The notes under the pieces are model-generated. The model searched no databases, was not told the origin of the DNA, and saw only the letters and a list, made by a program, of their open reading frames with translations. A stretch of DNA of 64,000 nucleotides from Halothermothrix sp. (lineage in GTDB: Bacteria; Bacillota; Halanaerobiia; DY22613), in assembly GCA_016841825.1 (NCBI GenBank), contig JAENYK010000012.1, positions 124,001 to 188,000 on the forward strand, read 5' to 3'. Within the stretch, counting starts at the first letter, position 1. Every line of letters starts with the position of its first letter. Positions 53,892 to 62,126 of this stretch are shown here, piece by piece. Both the position numbers and the translations under genes were made by a program.

Positions 53892-55292
53892 ATGCTAACA
53901 TTTATCGGATCCATTGTCCTACTGATTCTAGGTTATTTCATCTATGGGATTATTGTGGAGAAAATATTTGGTGCAGATGAGACACGGGAAACACCGGCAG
54001 CTAAATTAAGCGACGGTGTGGATTTTGTGCCAATGCCCTGGTATAAAATCTTTTTGATTCAATTTTTGAACATTGCGGGTCTTGGACCCATCTTTGGAGC
54101 TATTTCGGGTGCTCTCTGGGGACCAGTTGCTTTTCTCTGGATCGTTTTTGGTTCGATTTTTGCCGGAGCAGTTCATGATTATCTATCTGGAATGATCTCC
54201 ATGCGTCATGATGGTGCCAGTATTTCCGAGTTAATAGGTGAGTATTTGGGGAACGGACCTCGCCAGATTATGCGTGTATTTTCTCTGATTCTTTTGATTC
54301 TTGTAGGTACGGTGTTTATGACCGGACCTGCGACACTGTTAGCCTCTCTTACTCCAAAGGCTATCACTACCAATGTCTGGTTGATTATCATTATCGCATA
54401 TTATTTCCTGGCAACCATTCTGCCAGTTGACAAAATTATCGGTCGTCTTTACCCACTATTTGGAGCTTCACTGATAATTATGGCTGTAGGAGTAGGTGGT
54501 AGCTTAATCTTTGGTGGGTATGATGTTCCTGAACTTGTTTTTGCGAATTTTCATCCGACCGGTTTAGCAATCTGGCCAATGTTGTTTGTAACCATTGCCT
54601 GTGGTGCAATCAGTGGATTTCATGCCACTCAATCTCCGATGATGGCCAGATGTACAACTAATGAGAAATATGGTCGTCAGGTATTCTATGGTGCAATGAT
54701 CGCTGAAGGTATTGTAGCCCTTGTCTGGGCAGCGGCAGCGATGACCTTCTTTGGTGGTACAACAGGTTTACAGGCAGCTTTAACTGCAGGTGGTCCGGCA
54801 GGAGTAGTTAATGAGATTACCGGAAATATGTTAGGAGTTGTCGGCGGGATTCTGGCAATGTTAGGAGTAATTGCTTTACCAATCAGTTCTGGAGATACAG
54901 CATTTAGAAGTGCCCGTTTGCAATTGGCTGATATGTTTAAATTTAGCCAAAAAAGTACTGGTAGTCGCTTAAAACTGGCTTTACCATTGTTTGCGATTGG
55001 TGTAGCCTTATCTCAAATTGATTTTACGATCATCTGGAGATATTTTGCCTGGTCTAATCAGACTTTAGCAATGATGGCTTTATGGACTGGGGCAGCGTAT
55101 CTGTTAAAACATGGACGTTTTCACTGGATTGCTACGATTCCTGCAACTTTTATGACGGCAGTATCTGTCAGCTATATTCTGGTCGCTCCGGAAGGATTTA
55201 GACAGAGTCTGGCTCTGGGGACTCCCGTAGGTATTCTGGCAGCTGTTCTGGCTCTGGGTGTATTTCTATATACTCAAAAAAAGAGAATATAA
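53892..55292 (+). CDS. cstA: CstA/BtsT-family carbon starvation (pyruvate/peptide) transporter
   Basis: A 466-residue membrane protein with about 13 helices, shorter than the 700-residue E. coli CstA and of the compact type common in Firmicutes. QFLNIAGLGPIFGAISGALWGP is the CstA signature, HDYLSGMISMRHDGASI follows, and GAISGFHATQSPMMARC lies mid-protein. E. coli homologues take up pyruvate. Its position after a LytS/LytTR pair is the same layout as pyruvate-sensing modules. Hairpin AGCTCGGACTG/CAGTCTGGCT in the gap at 53785-53813 may mark the end of the regulator transcript. Confidence 0.9.
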   Translation: MLTFIGSIVLLILGYFIYGIIVEKIFGADETRETPAAKLSDGVDFVPMPWYKIFLIQFLNIAGLGPIFGAISGALWGPVAFLWIVFGSIFAGAVHDYLSGMISMRHDGASISELIGEYLGNGPRQIMRVFSLILLILVGTVFMTGPATLLASLTPKAITTNVWLIIIIAYYFLATILPVDKIIGRLYPLFGASLIIMAVGVGGSLIFGGYDVPELVFANFHPTGLAIWPMLFVTIACGAISGFHATQSPMMARCTTNEKYGRQVFYGAMIAEGIVALVWAAAAMTFFGGTTGLQAALTAGGPAGVVNEITGNMLGVVGGILAMLGVIALPISSGDTAFRSARLQLADMFKFSQKSTGSRLKLALPLFAIGVALSQIDFTIIWRYFAWSNQTLAMMALWTGAAYLLKHGRFHWIATIPATFMTAVSVSYILVAPEGFRQSLALGTPVGILAAVLALGVFLYTQKKRI

Positions 55293-55448
55293 TTCAGGTA
55301 AGCCCTGTATCAGATAATGATATGGGGCTTTTGGGTTTTAAAAGGACAGAAAATTATTCTCCCGGAAGGAAAAGTCTAAAGATATCCAGAAACTCATAGT
55401 ATAGATTATTGGATAACAAATGACTATAGGGTAAAGGAGGAATGATCA

Positions 55449-56156
55449 GTGAATCAAAAAGCATTACATAAGATTAGCTATGGAGTGTATATAGTATCAT
55501 CGAAAAAAGGAGACAATCTGAATGGTCAGATTGCCAATACAGTCTTCCAGATTACCTCAGAGCCGATGGTAATCGCGGTAAGCATTAATAAAAAGAATCT
55601 CACTCATGAATATATTACTGAGAGTAAGGTTTTTACCGTATCAATCCTGAGTACAGATACACCCATGACACTTATCGGTAAATTTGGATTCAAATCAGGA
55701 CGTGATATTGATAAATTTGCTGATACGGATTATAAAGTTGGGGAGACAGGTGCTCCGGTTGTTTTGGATAGCACACTTGCCTATCTGGAGGCCAGAGTTT
55801 TAAACAGTATGGATGTAGGAACTCATACTATCTTTACCGCTGAAGTGTTTGGTGGTGAGGTTCTCAATGATATTGTGCCGATGACTTATGAGTACTATCA
55901 TCAGGTGAAGAAAGGTACTGCACCAAAGACAGCACCGACATATTTAAAAGAGGGCAATGAAAAGATGGAGCAGTCAGATAAAAAGTCTGCTGGAGGTAAA
56001 TATCGGTGTACAGTCTGTGGTTATATCTATGATCCAGCTGTCGGTGACCCTGATTCTGGCATCATGCCAGGGACATCTTTTGGTGAGATTCCGGGTGATT
56101 GGGTCTGTCCAATATGTGGAGCGAGTAAACCAGAATTTGAACCAATTAAAGAGTAA
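55449..56156 (+). CDS. flavin reductase-rubredoxin fusion (high-molecular-weight rubredoxin)
   Basis: A 235-residue protein. The first 165 residues are an FMN-binding flavin reductase domain ([25 protein letters not shown]), and the C-terminal 50 residues a full rubredoxin with [18 protein letters not shown] and [13 protein letters not shown]. This is the Hrb layout known from Moorella, which passes electrons from NADH to flavodiiron proteins for oxygen and NO reduction. No flavodiiron gene is adjacent. GTG 55449 follows AAAGGAGG. Confidence 0.92.
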   Translation: MNQKALHKISYGVYIVSSKKGDNLNGQIANTVFQITSEPMVIAVSINKKNLTHEYITESKVFTVSILSTDTPMTLIGKFGFKSGRDIDKFADTDYKVGETGAPVVLDSTLAYLEARVLNSMDVGTHTIFTAEVFGGEVLNDIVPMTYEYYHQVKKGTAPKTAPTYLKEGNEKMEQSDKKSAGGKYRCTVCGYIYDPAVGDPDSGIMPGTSFGEIPGDWVCPICGASKPEFEPIKE

Positions 56157-56174
56157 AGTTGAGATATATTTACT

Positions 56175-56216
56175 AACAAACCTGTAGTTAAAGACCGCAG
56201 GTTTGTTATTTTTTTA
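56175..56216 (+). terminator. terminator of the flavin reductase-rubredoxin gene
   Basis: AACAAACCTG pairs with CAGGTTTGTT, followed by ATTTTTTT. Confidence 0.9.
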
Positions 56217-56355
56217 GGAGATGGTCAGATTTAATTCATAAAAATCTCTGCTTTAATCAAAATATCCCTTATTGATTACCTCAATTCAAGAACCAATATT
56301 ACCAGAAAAGAATAAGATGGTATTACCTTTAGAATGAAAAGGAGGGATTTATGAT

Positions 56356-56559
56356 ATGGGTAAATCTAGTAAGAAAAAGCCAAATATGGGAGCGGGGATG
56401 TATAACAACGTAATAGGCCCCAATTATGAATTGGCTAGAGCATATGTACCGATTCAGGTATTCAATCAACAATATAGGCCTGAGGTGGCGCTACAGAAAG
56501 GTACAATTTTTCCTGAACTATATCGACCTTATCCCCCATGTTATAGGAGAAATGATTAA
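56356..56559 (+). CDS. cotJA: spore coat protein CotJA
   Basis: A 67-residue protein ending in the CotJA core: ELARAYVPIQVFNQQYRP, EVALQKGTIFPELYRPY. The Lys-rich first 25 residues are extra. GGAGGG precedes the ATG. First of cotJA-cotJB-cotJC, expressed in the mother cell in Bacillus and laid into the coat. Confidence 0.9.
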   Translation: MGKSSKKKPNMGAGMYNNVIGPNYELARAYVPIQVFNQQYRPEVALQKGTIFPELYRPYPPCYRRND

Positions 56560-56592
56560 AGTAAAATTTATTTTGAAAGGAGGATTATCTGA

Positions 56593-57285
56593 ATGAGTAA
56601 AGATTGTGAATGCAAACATGATTATGAACATGATTCTTGTGAGAAAAAGTATGACAAAGATTGTATGAATCCTTGCCCAATGATGCCATGTATGGAAGGG
56701 ATGATGTCAATGCATCATATGATGCCCTGCATGGGAAATATGATGCCAATGCACCAAATGCCGATGATGCCCTGGATGGGAGGTATGATGCCTATGGAGC
56801 AGATGCCCATGATGCAGGGTATGTACGATATGATGCCTATGGAACAAATGGGAATGCCGCACGGTTATTGCATGCCCGGTGAACTAATGCCAATGTATCA
56901 GATGCCGATGTGTGGGGATGATTATTATGCCGACGAACTTGCTGGCCTGGAAGATTACTATGAAGATGATCATCATGAAGATTGTGAAGATTACGAGAAC
57001 TTTGTCGATGCTCTAAATGAAGCTTATCCCGATTTAAATGATGAAGCCAAATGTCTTCTAAAAAAACTAATGGAGATAGATTTTACGCTAATTGAACTCA
57101 ATTTGTATCTTGATACACATCCAACCGATCGACGGGCATTAGCCCAATTTAATCGCTTTGTGTGTATGAGAAAACCAATTTTGGAGAGATTGGATAAGGT
57201 TTATGGCCCGATTGCTCTAAATCAACCGATTCAATACCCATGGGCCTGGTTAAATCAACCCTGGCCCTGGAGAATACACTTTTAA
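56593..57285 (+). CDS. cotJB: CotJB with Met/His/Cys-rich N-terminal extension
   Basis: A 230-residue protein; usual CotJB is near 90. The C-terminal 95 residues are CotJB (LKKLMEIDFTLIELNLYLD, THPTDRRALAQFN, ending YPWAWLNQPWPWRIHF). The first 110 residues are a Met-rich tract with repeated MMPM-x-QMPMM units, several Cys and His (CECKHDYEHD, CMPG), then an acidic EDYYEDDHHEDCEDYE block. Met/His/Cys repeats of this type usually bind copper or other soft metals. Since CotJC is a manganese catalase, the extension could buffer metal or quench oxidants at the coat. AAAGGAGG precedes the ATG. Confidence 0.85.
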   Translation: MSKDCECKHDYEHDSCEKKYDKDCMNPCPMMPCMEGMMSMHHMMPCMGNMMPMHQMPMMPWMGGMMPMEQMPMMQGMYDMMPMEQMGMPHGYCMPGELMPMYQMPMCGDDYYADELAGLEDYYEDDHHEDCEDYENFVDALNEAYPDLNDEAKCLLKKLMEIDFTLIELNLYLDTHPTDRRALAQFNRFVCMRKPILERLDKVYGPIALNQPIQYPWAWLNQPWPWRIHF

Positions 57286-57300
57286 AGGGGGGATTACTTA

Positions 57301-57507
57301 ATGTGGGTATATGAAAAGAAGTTAGAATATCCGGTAAGAGTAGAAGGCACAGATTTGAACCTGGCCTCATTGTTATATGAACAATACGGGGGTCCAGATG
57401 GAGAACTCTCTGCAGGTGTTAGGTATCTTAATCAGAGATATTATATGCCATTGAAAGAAGCAGAAGGGACATTGACTGATATAGGCACTGAGGAATACGT
57501 TCCATAA
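57301..57507 (+). pseudogene. cotJC: 5' part of cotJC (manganese catalase), interrupted by an integrated element
   Basis: The 68 residues start MWVYEKKLEYPVRV, continue YEQYGGPDGELSAGVRYLNQ and break off at LTDIGTEE, after which only YVP and a stop follow. Intact CotJC is about 190 residues and continues from this point with a helix holding manganese ligands (EE-x-AHLEM). The missing 120 residues are not found before the right edge. A serine recombinase gene starts 16 bases beyond the stop, in the other direction. The gene is therefore split, perhaps reversibly. AAAGGGGGG precedes the ATG, 16 bases after cotJB. Confidence 0.92.
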
Positions 57508-57522
57508 AGTTATCTGTGATTC

Positions 57523-59091
57523 TTATTTTACAGTAGGGAAGAGGATGAGTTCAAAATCTTCTGGATTGTGCCAACGTCCTCCTTTAGATCTGTAATATTC
57601 AACTTTACCAAGTATAGATTTTAGTAGTTGATTTTTTAAATCCAGATCATCTGTTTTGGTGTACATTTCAAGAACTTTTTCTAATTTGGGGATTAGAGTA
57701 TTAAGATTGTCTTCTTGAGCTTCTTCAATGCGAATATCTTCGTTAATTTTATTAATGGCTTCCCTGGTTTCTCGAATTTTTTCATTGAGTAACTTCGATC
57801 TGTCGAGAAAAGTATCAACATTGTAGATACCTTGCTCCAGAAGGTCATGAATACGGCCAGTTTGATTTTCCAGATTATGCAGTTCTTTTTGGAGGTTTTC
57901 TAAAGATTTCTCAAGAACGAGTTTTTTTGAAGTAGTCGGGGTTGGCTCGTCTTTTTCCCATTTGATTTTTAGATCTATGAGCCAATCGGTTAATGCAGTT
58001 AACAGACGATCTTCAACTATTTCCAACTTAGAGGAAACATTTTTGCATCCAGGAATTGGACACATTAAAGCATCTGGTCCTTTTTTATATGGCCGTCTTA
58101 CCATTCTGCGACCACAAACACCACAGATGATTATTCCACATAGAGGATTTTTAACCTTGGTACCTCTGGTTGGAACACGGGCAGAATTTACACTCAGATA
58201 CTTCTGAGCAATCTCCCAGGTCTTTAAACTGATGATAGGTTTATGTAAACCTTCAACTAGAATACACTCTTCTTCGCTTGATCTAGGGCGAGATTTAACT
58301 ATTTGTCCATCTTCCATCTTTTTAGTAGTCTTTCTCCAATTCCATCTAATCATTCCAATATATACTGGATTTCGCAACATATCAAGGATGGTAGATGTTA
58401 CCCAGATATCGCTTTTCGCAGGTGAAATTTTGAGTTCATTCAGTTTTCCTGCTATCATAGATACACCTAAAAGATGAGCTTCGCCATCAACTATCTCCCC
58501 TTTTGTATACCACTGGAAGATAAGTTTGACAATTTCTGCCTGTTCGGGATCAATTTCTAGTGTGTAGCCTTTCTGATTCTCTAGTTTTTTTCTACGGTAA
58601 CCAAATGGAGCTATACTTCCTAAGTATTTACCTTCTTTGACAGATGCGATTCTGCCCTGTTGTAATCTTCGATTTATTGTTTTGTATTCTCTTCGAGACA
58701 TAAAGAGACCGAATTCAAAATACTCTTCATCGAATTCGTTGTCTGGATCATAAGTCTTATGAGGAGTGATGATTTTAGTTTCACTGTATTTGAATGTCTG
58801 TGCCACTAACCCTTGATCTGCAGTATCCCCACGTGCGAGACGTTCCACTTCCATTACCAGTACTCCGGTCCACATACCTTGTTCCACTTCGGTAAGCAGT
58901 TGTTGCATTACTGGACGGGATGCAATTGTTTCACCAGATACAACTTCGGAGTGAATATGTGTAATATGAAGATTTCTTTTTTTCGCGAGTTCTAGTAAGG
59001 CTTTTCTGTGCCGTGCTAAAGTTTCACCTTCACCTCTAGCTTCAGCTTCCATGTCAGCTCTGGACTTTCGAAGGTATATACAGTATTGCAT
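57523..59091 (-). CDS. large serine recombinase
   Basis: A 522-residue integrase. The resolvase domain (1-150) has YLRKSRAD with catalytic Ser10 and the Arg residues in VMEVERLARG. A recombinase domain follows (about 165-290, GSIAPFGYRRKK), then the zinc-ribbon CGIIICGVCGRRM with CPIPGC, and a coiled coil at about 385-450 (LEKSLENLQKELHNLENQ) needed for synapsis. The 3' end faces the interrupted cotJC, as sprA and spoIVCA lie next to their attachment sites. A directionality factor is needed for excision; none is recognised in the visible part. Confidence 0.95.
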   Translation of the reverse strand: MQYCIYLRKSRADMEAEARGEGETLARHRKALLELAKKRNLHITHIHSEVVSGETIASRPVMQQLLTEVEQGMWTGVLVMEVERLARGDTADQGLVAQTFKYSETKIITPHKTYDPDNEFDEEYFEFGLFMSRREYKTINRRLQQGRIASVKEGKYLGSIAPFGYRRKKLENQKGYTLEIDPEQAEIVKLIFQWYTKGEIVDGEAHLLGVSMIAGKLNELKISPAKSDIWVTSTILDMLRNPVYIGMIRWNWRKTTKKMEDGQIVKSRPRSSEEECILVEGLHKPIISLKTWEIAQKYLSVNSARVPTRGTKVKNPLCGIIICGVCGRRMVRRPYKKGPDALMCPIPGCKNVSSKLEIVEDRLLTALTDWLIDLKIKWEKDEPTPTTSKKLVLEKSLENLQKELHNLENQTGRIHDLLEQGIYNVDTFLDRSKLLNEKIRETREAINKINEDIRIEEAQEDNLNTLIPKLEKVLEMYTKTDDLDLKNQLLKSILGKVEYYRSKGGRWHNPEDFELILFPTVK

Positions 59092-59541
59092 TAGATAACA
59101 CCAACCTTTCTATTTATTAATTTACTCTGAGTTGGTTTCCTATGTTTAATCATTTCTGATTTAAAACTTTTCGGTAAGTGGTACTTTAGGTGGAAAATTA
59201 AATAGTGTCTGATCTGTTGTTAAATTTTATCTATCATGGAGCTGACCTCCGTTATCAGTTGACCCAAGTGACATATTCTAACATATTCTCTGGATAGAAT
59301 TATATTCCTTCTGAAAATGGGAGTAAGATAGCCATGTTAAACAATTTTAGGGTTATTTATTGTGGAATTTTTGGTAATTTAGTGATATAATACGGATATG
59401 ATGAGTTTAAGGTGAAAAGTCTATCATATGGATAATAGATAATTTTATAAATTTGAAAATAAATTTATTTATATGAAAGGCGGTGATTGTAATGAATTTA
59501 TGCTGAGATATAGAATTATATGGGGGAAGAGGTGTAAGAAG
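59092..59541. other. intergenic region between recombinase and TPR gene
   Basis: It is AT-rich with no gene. At 59272-59290 the unit ACATATTCT occurs twice 11 bases apart, and TTGACC at 59260 is followed at promoter distance by TATTCT. A four-codon frame (ATG at 59492, stop TGA) follows the strong AAAGGCGGTG site at 59476-59485. These could be the recombinase operator and the remains of an earlier TPR start. Confidence 0.35.
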
Positions 59542-60521
59542 ATGGGAAAAAATTTTGAAAAAGCCGAAATAGCTTTTTCGAAAAAAGACTACTTTGAAGC
59601 AATTGAGCAAAGCATATTGTCTTTTGGCACTGCAAAGAATGTTGAATCGGTAATATTATTGATGAAATCTTATTATAATTTGCAGGTGTATAAAAAGGTT
59701 TTAACAAAGTCAAAGTTGTCTGAAGGTATTGTGAAAAATGAGCAGCAGGCTGTTCAGGTGGTCAGACTGAAAGCGAATGCTTTTACCCGTTTAGGGTTAT
59801 ATAACAAGGCAACTAGTGAATATGACTATTTGTTGCAAAAATACCCAGATAGTAAGCTGGCACAATTTGCTGGTGTGGTGGGCAAAGGAGCAGTTTATTC
59901 ATTTCGCTTAAAAAAGCTTGAATTGGATGAAACACCAATAGAGAGTAAACAAAAAGTTCAGAAAGATCTTGCCACAAAAGCATTAGAATGTTATCGACAG
60001 GCTACCCAATATGTACAGACAAAAAAGGAAGAGGGTTTGCTGTTAAACAATATTGCTTGTATTCACCAGATCAAAGGGGAGGATTTGGTGGCTTCAAAGT
60101 ATTTTGAAAAGCTCTAAAGTTATCTGAAGGATTTTTGAAGGCAGAGATATTAACTGGTTTAGGACTGTCTTTCAGCAGGTTGGGTGATGTTGAGCAAGGG
60201 TTAAAGCTATTGGCACAAGGTCGTGAGTTGTTACTTATTAAAAAGCATCAAGAAGGCTTAGGGAGGAATATCAAGACAGTGGGTATTATTGAAAAGGAAA
60301 GAGGTAATCTTAAGGAAGCTTATGCACATTTTTCTCAGGCTTTAAAAATATTTGCTGATAAAGATTTATTCCACCAGGCTGCAGAAGTGTCTGTGTATCT
60401 GGCTGATATTGCTCAAACCGAAGAGAAAAGAGTCAAATATCTAAGTGACTATTGTATTCATAATAAAGAGAAGAAGAAGGAGGAGAGTAGGTTGTGCGTA
60501 AGTTTCTTGGAATGCTATTAA
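59542..60521 (+). pseudogene. TPR protein, frame broken at about 60110 (RRNPP receptor-like)
   Basis: Two adjoining frames make one TPR protein of about 325 residues. The first (to 60117) ends ...GEDLVASKYFEKL; re-reading one base earlier gives EKALKLSEGFLKAEI and continues through LGLSFSRLGDVEQGLKLL and AYAHFSQALKIF to 60521. At least six TPR-like helical pairs are visible, with no DNA-binding domain at the N-terminus, as in Rap proteins. The break is not a canonical slippery site, so a mutation or a base error is likely. ATG 59542 follows AGAGGTG. A small exported-peptide gene overlaps its 3' end by 28 bases. Confidence 0.65.
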
Positions 60522-60634
60522 TTATAGGCATGTTTTTACTGAGGATGATATTTTTCAATGTTCCTTATACAGCAGATCCTGTATTACCTGGTGAAGAAGG
60601 CTATTCAGCTATAGTAATTAATACTGAATCTTAA
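60494..60634 (+). CDS. small exported peptide precursor (Phr/AimP-like arrangement)
   Basis: A 46-residue peptide starting at GTG 60494, 8 bases after AAGGAGGAG. The N-terminus is basic then hydrophobic (MRKFLGMLLIIGMFLL), and the C-terminal half is polar and ends EGYSAIVINTES, the layout of secreted signalling-peptide precursors. It overlaps the TPR gene's end in another frame, the same arrangement as rap-phr cassettes. It is too short to judge by similarity. A terminator follows at once. Confidence 0.5.
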   Translation: MRKFLGMLLIIGMFLLRMIFFNVPYTADPVLPGEEGYSAIVINTES

Positions 60635-60639
60635 ATTTG

Positions 60640-60667
60640 AAACCACTCCATTATTCGAGAGTGGTTT
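60640..60667. terminator. bidirectional terminator between the peptide and XRE genes
   Basis: AAACCACTC pairs with GAGTGGTTT over CATTATTCGA, with TTTGA and TTAATTA on its two sides. It serves two convergent transcripts. Confidence 0.8.
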
Positions 60668-61206
60668 TAATTATATAGTTTGAACTTAATATGTTGATCT
60701 ATAGCTTTTATATCATCTTCAGGTAGTCCTAATCTATAGAGTTCTCGTTTGATGATTTCAAAGGATTGTTCATCGTCTCTAACGAGGATATTAGGGTCTA
60801 TATTTAAAACATTAGCAATAGATTCTATTTCCTCCTGTGTAGGTTGTGTAGTTCCGTTTTCAATATTATTTAATCTTAATGGATCAATCTTTCCTTTTAA
60901 CAGTTTAGCCATGTCATAAAGTTCTAGCCCTTTTAATTTACGTTTACTTTTAATAATCTGACCCAGTTCTTTTTCCCTACTTTTGATATCTTCGCCTAAT
61001 AGAAATAAAACCGAAACTTTAAAGTAGGTGGCTAGTTTGTATAATTGAGGAACACCAATATCTAAGTTACCATTTTCCCAGCGACTTATGTATGTTGGAT
61101 GTTCTTGAATAGCTTCTGCAAGTTGTACTTGAGTTATCTTTTGTTCTTTTCTCAAAGCTTTTAATCGCTCACCGATAATCACTCGCTTGTGTTGCATGTC
61201 TTCCAT
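60667..61206 (-). CDS. transcriptional regulator with two XRE-type HTH domains
   Basis: A 179-residue protein. Domain 1 (about 13-67) is a clear HTH_XRE: LKALRKEQKITQVQLAEAI, then YISRWENGN. Domain 2 (about 80-140) is a second, weaker one (SKRKLKGLELYDMAKLLKG, LRLNNIENGTTQPTQEE). The C-terminal tail is helical. ATG 61206 follows GAGGTGGG. It is divergent from the small XRE gene at 61430, which is the layout of a repressor and its antagonist in phages. Confidence 0.85.
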   Translation of the reverse strand: MEDMQHKRVIIGERLKALRKEQKITQVQLAEAIQEHPTYISRWENGNLDIGVPQLYKLATYFKVSVLFLLGEDIKSREKELGQIIKSKRKLKGLELYDMAKLLKGKIDPLRLNNIENGTTQPTQEEIESIANVLNIDPNILVRDDEQSFEIIKRELYRLGLPEDDIKAIDQHIKFKLYN

Positions 61207-61289
61207 TGTTCCCACCTCTTTTCTTCTTACTAATTATATCTTATAAAGATCAAAGGGTCAAATGGTGTTGATTTATTTGAATATTCCAC

Positions 61290-61355
61290 TTGACATATTT
61301 GAAAGTTAATAGTATAATAATCTTAAAATATTGAAATATGTTTCAAATATTGAAA
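61290..61355 (+). promoter_or_regulatory. promoter and operator between divergent XRE genes
   Basis: TTGACA (61290) and TATAAT (61313) are 17 bases apart, an excellent promoter for the plus-strand genes. Downstream TTGAAA-tatg-TTTCAA (61334-61349) is a palindrome, and related half-sites ATTTGAA occur at 61276 and 61298, overlapping the promoter. They are probable repressor sites. Confidence 0.65.
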
Positions 61356-61429
61356 ATCAAAATAGGCATAAACCTTTTCTTTTTTCAAAAGATATTGTCC
61401 ATCTAAGTGGACAGAGGAGGTGATTGAAG

Positions 61430-61690
61430 TTGAGGGATATGCTTAGGAAAAGCAGGCAAAATAGGGGATGGTCAATTCGTGATACTGCAGAGAAAACAGG
61501 TATTACTAAGTCTCAATATCATAATATTGAGTTGGGGAGAGCTAACCCTAATCCAGAGGAGGCAAAGGTGATCTGCGATATTCTGAATTTGGAGTTCGGT
61601 AGTGCTTTTCCAGAAATGATTCAAATTTATCAAAAGGAAGTAGAAATTAGATCGGTTCTGGTATCTGGAATTCATCCGAATGCTATGTAA
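61430..61690 (+). CDS. small XRE-family regulator
   Basis: An 86-residue protein with an HTH_XRE domain: LRKSRQNRGWSIRDTAEKTG, then SQYHNIELGRANP. TTG 61430 is 9 bases after AGGAGG; the TTG at 61424 is too close. It leads the likely operon to the partition genes and may control them or oppose the divergent repressor. Confidence 0.8.
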   Translation: MRDMLRKSRQNRGWSIRDTAEKTGITKSQYHNIELGRANPNPEEAKVICDILNLEFGSAFPEMIQIYQKEVEIRSVLVSGIHPNAM

Positions 61691-61744
61691 TTTTTGAATA
61701 GGACGATCACTTCCTGAAATATACATATTCAAGGAGGTGGTGTT

Positions 61745-61906
61745 ATGGCAATTGTCGACCAGTATAAGCTAGGTGGGACCACAATTAAAATTGACGACAG
61801 TGCAATAGTTACAGATCCTGAAGAGTTAGAAGTCATTCACCAACATATAGCTAACGTTTGTTGGAGAATTGTCATGGCCGCAAGAGCTCAGGGGAAGAAT
61901 ATCTAA
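61745..61906 (+). CDS. small protein of unknown function
   Basis: A 53-residue protein (MAIVDQYKLGGTTIKIDD, ending MAARAQGKNI) with a strong AAGGAGGTGGTG site. It has a single Cys-Trp pair and a helical C-terminus. I do not recognise it. It lies between the regulator and the partition repeats in the same direction; its size would suit a recombination directionality factor, but no HTH is visible. Confidence 0.6.
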   Translation: MAIVDQYKLGGTTIKIDDSAIVTDPEELEVIHQHIANVCWRIVMAARAQGKNI

Positions 61907-61945
61907 CTATATCAGTAGAAGGCCATTATTGGCCTTCCAGTAGAA

Positions 61946-62100
61946 ATAAGACAAACTATCTTCTCTTTGTCTATTAAGAATAAGACTGGAGTAAATAGAG
62001 CAGATAGTCTTACAGATGTTAGATTATAGTAAGACCAAAGTAAGATTGCTGGTGGTTTTGTCTTACAGAAGTAAGACTAGATTAAAACTAAAATAAGACT
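61946..62100. repeat. TAAGAC repeats, candidate parC centromere
   Basis: TAAGAC or a one-base variant occurs at about 61947, 61981, 62030, 62041, 62072 and 62094, and reversed (GTCTTA) at about 62007 and 62060. Spacings are mostly near multiples of 11 bases. They lie directly before the actin-like gene, where ParMRC-type centromeres with their promoter are found. The hairpin GAAGGCC/GGCCTTC at 61918-61937 precedes them. Confidence 0.6.
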
Positions 62101-62126
62101 GCCAAAAAATAAGAGGAGGAAGAAGA

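Noticed and set aside
60105-60120. Programmed frameshift in the TPR gene
   Set aside because: The site does not form an X XXY YYZ heptamer in the reading phase, unlike larC, so mutation or base error is more likely.
61946-62100. CRISPR array
   Set aside because: Repeat units are only 6 bases, occur in both directions and have no spacer pattern; a partition site fits better.
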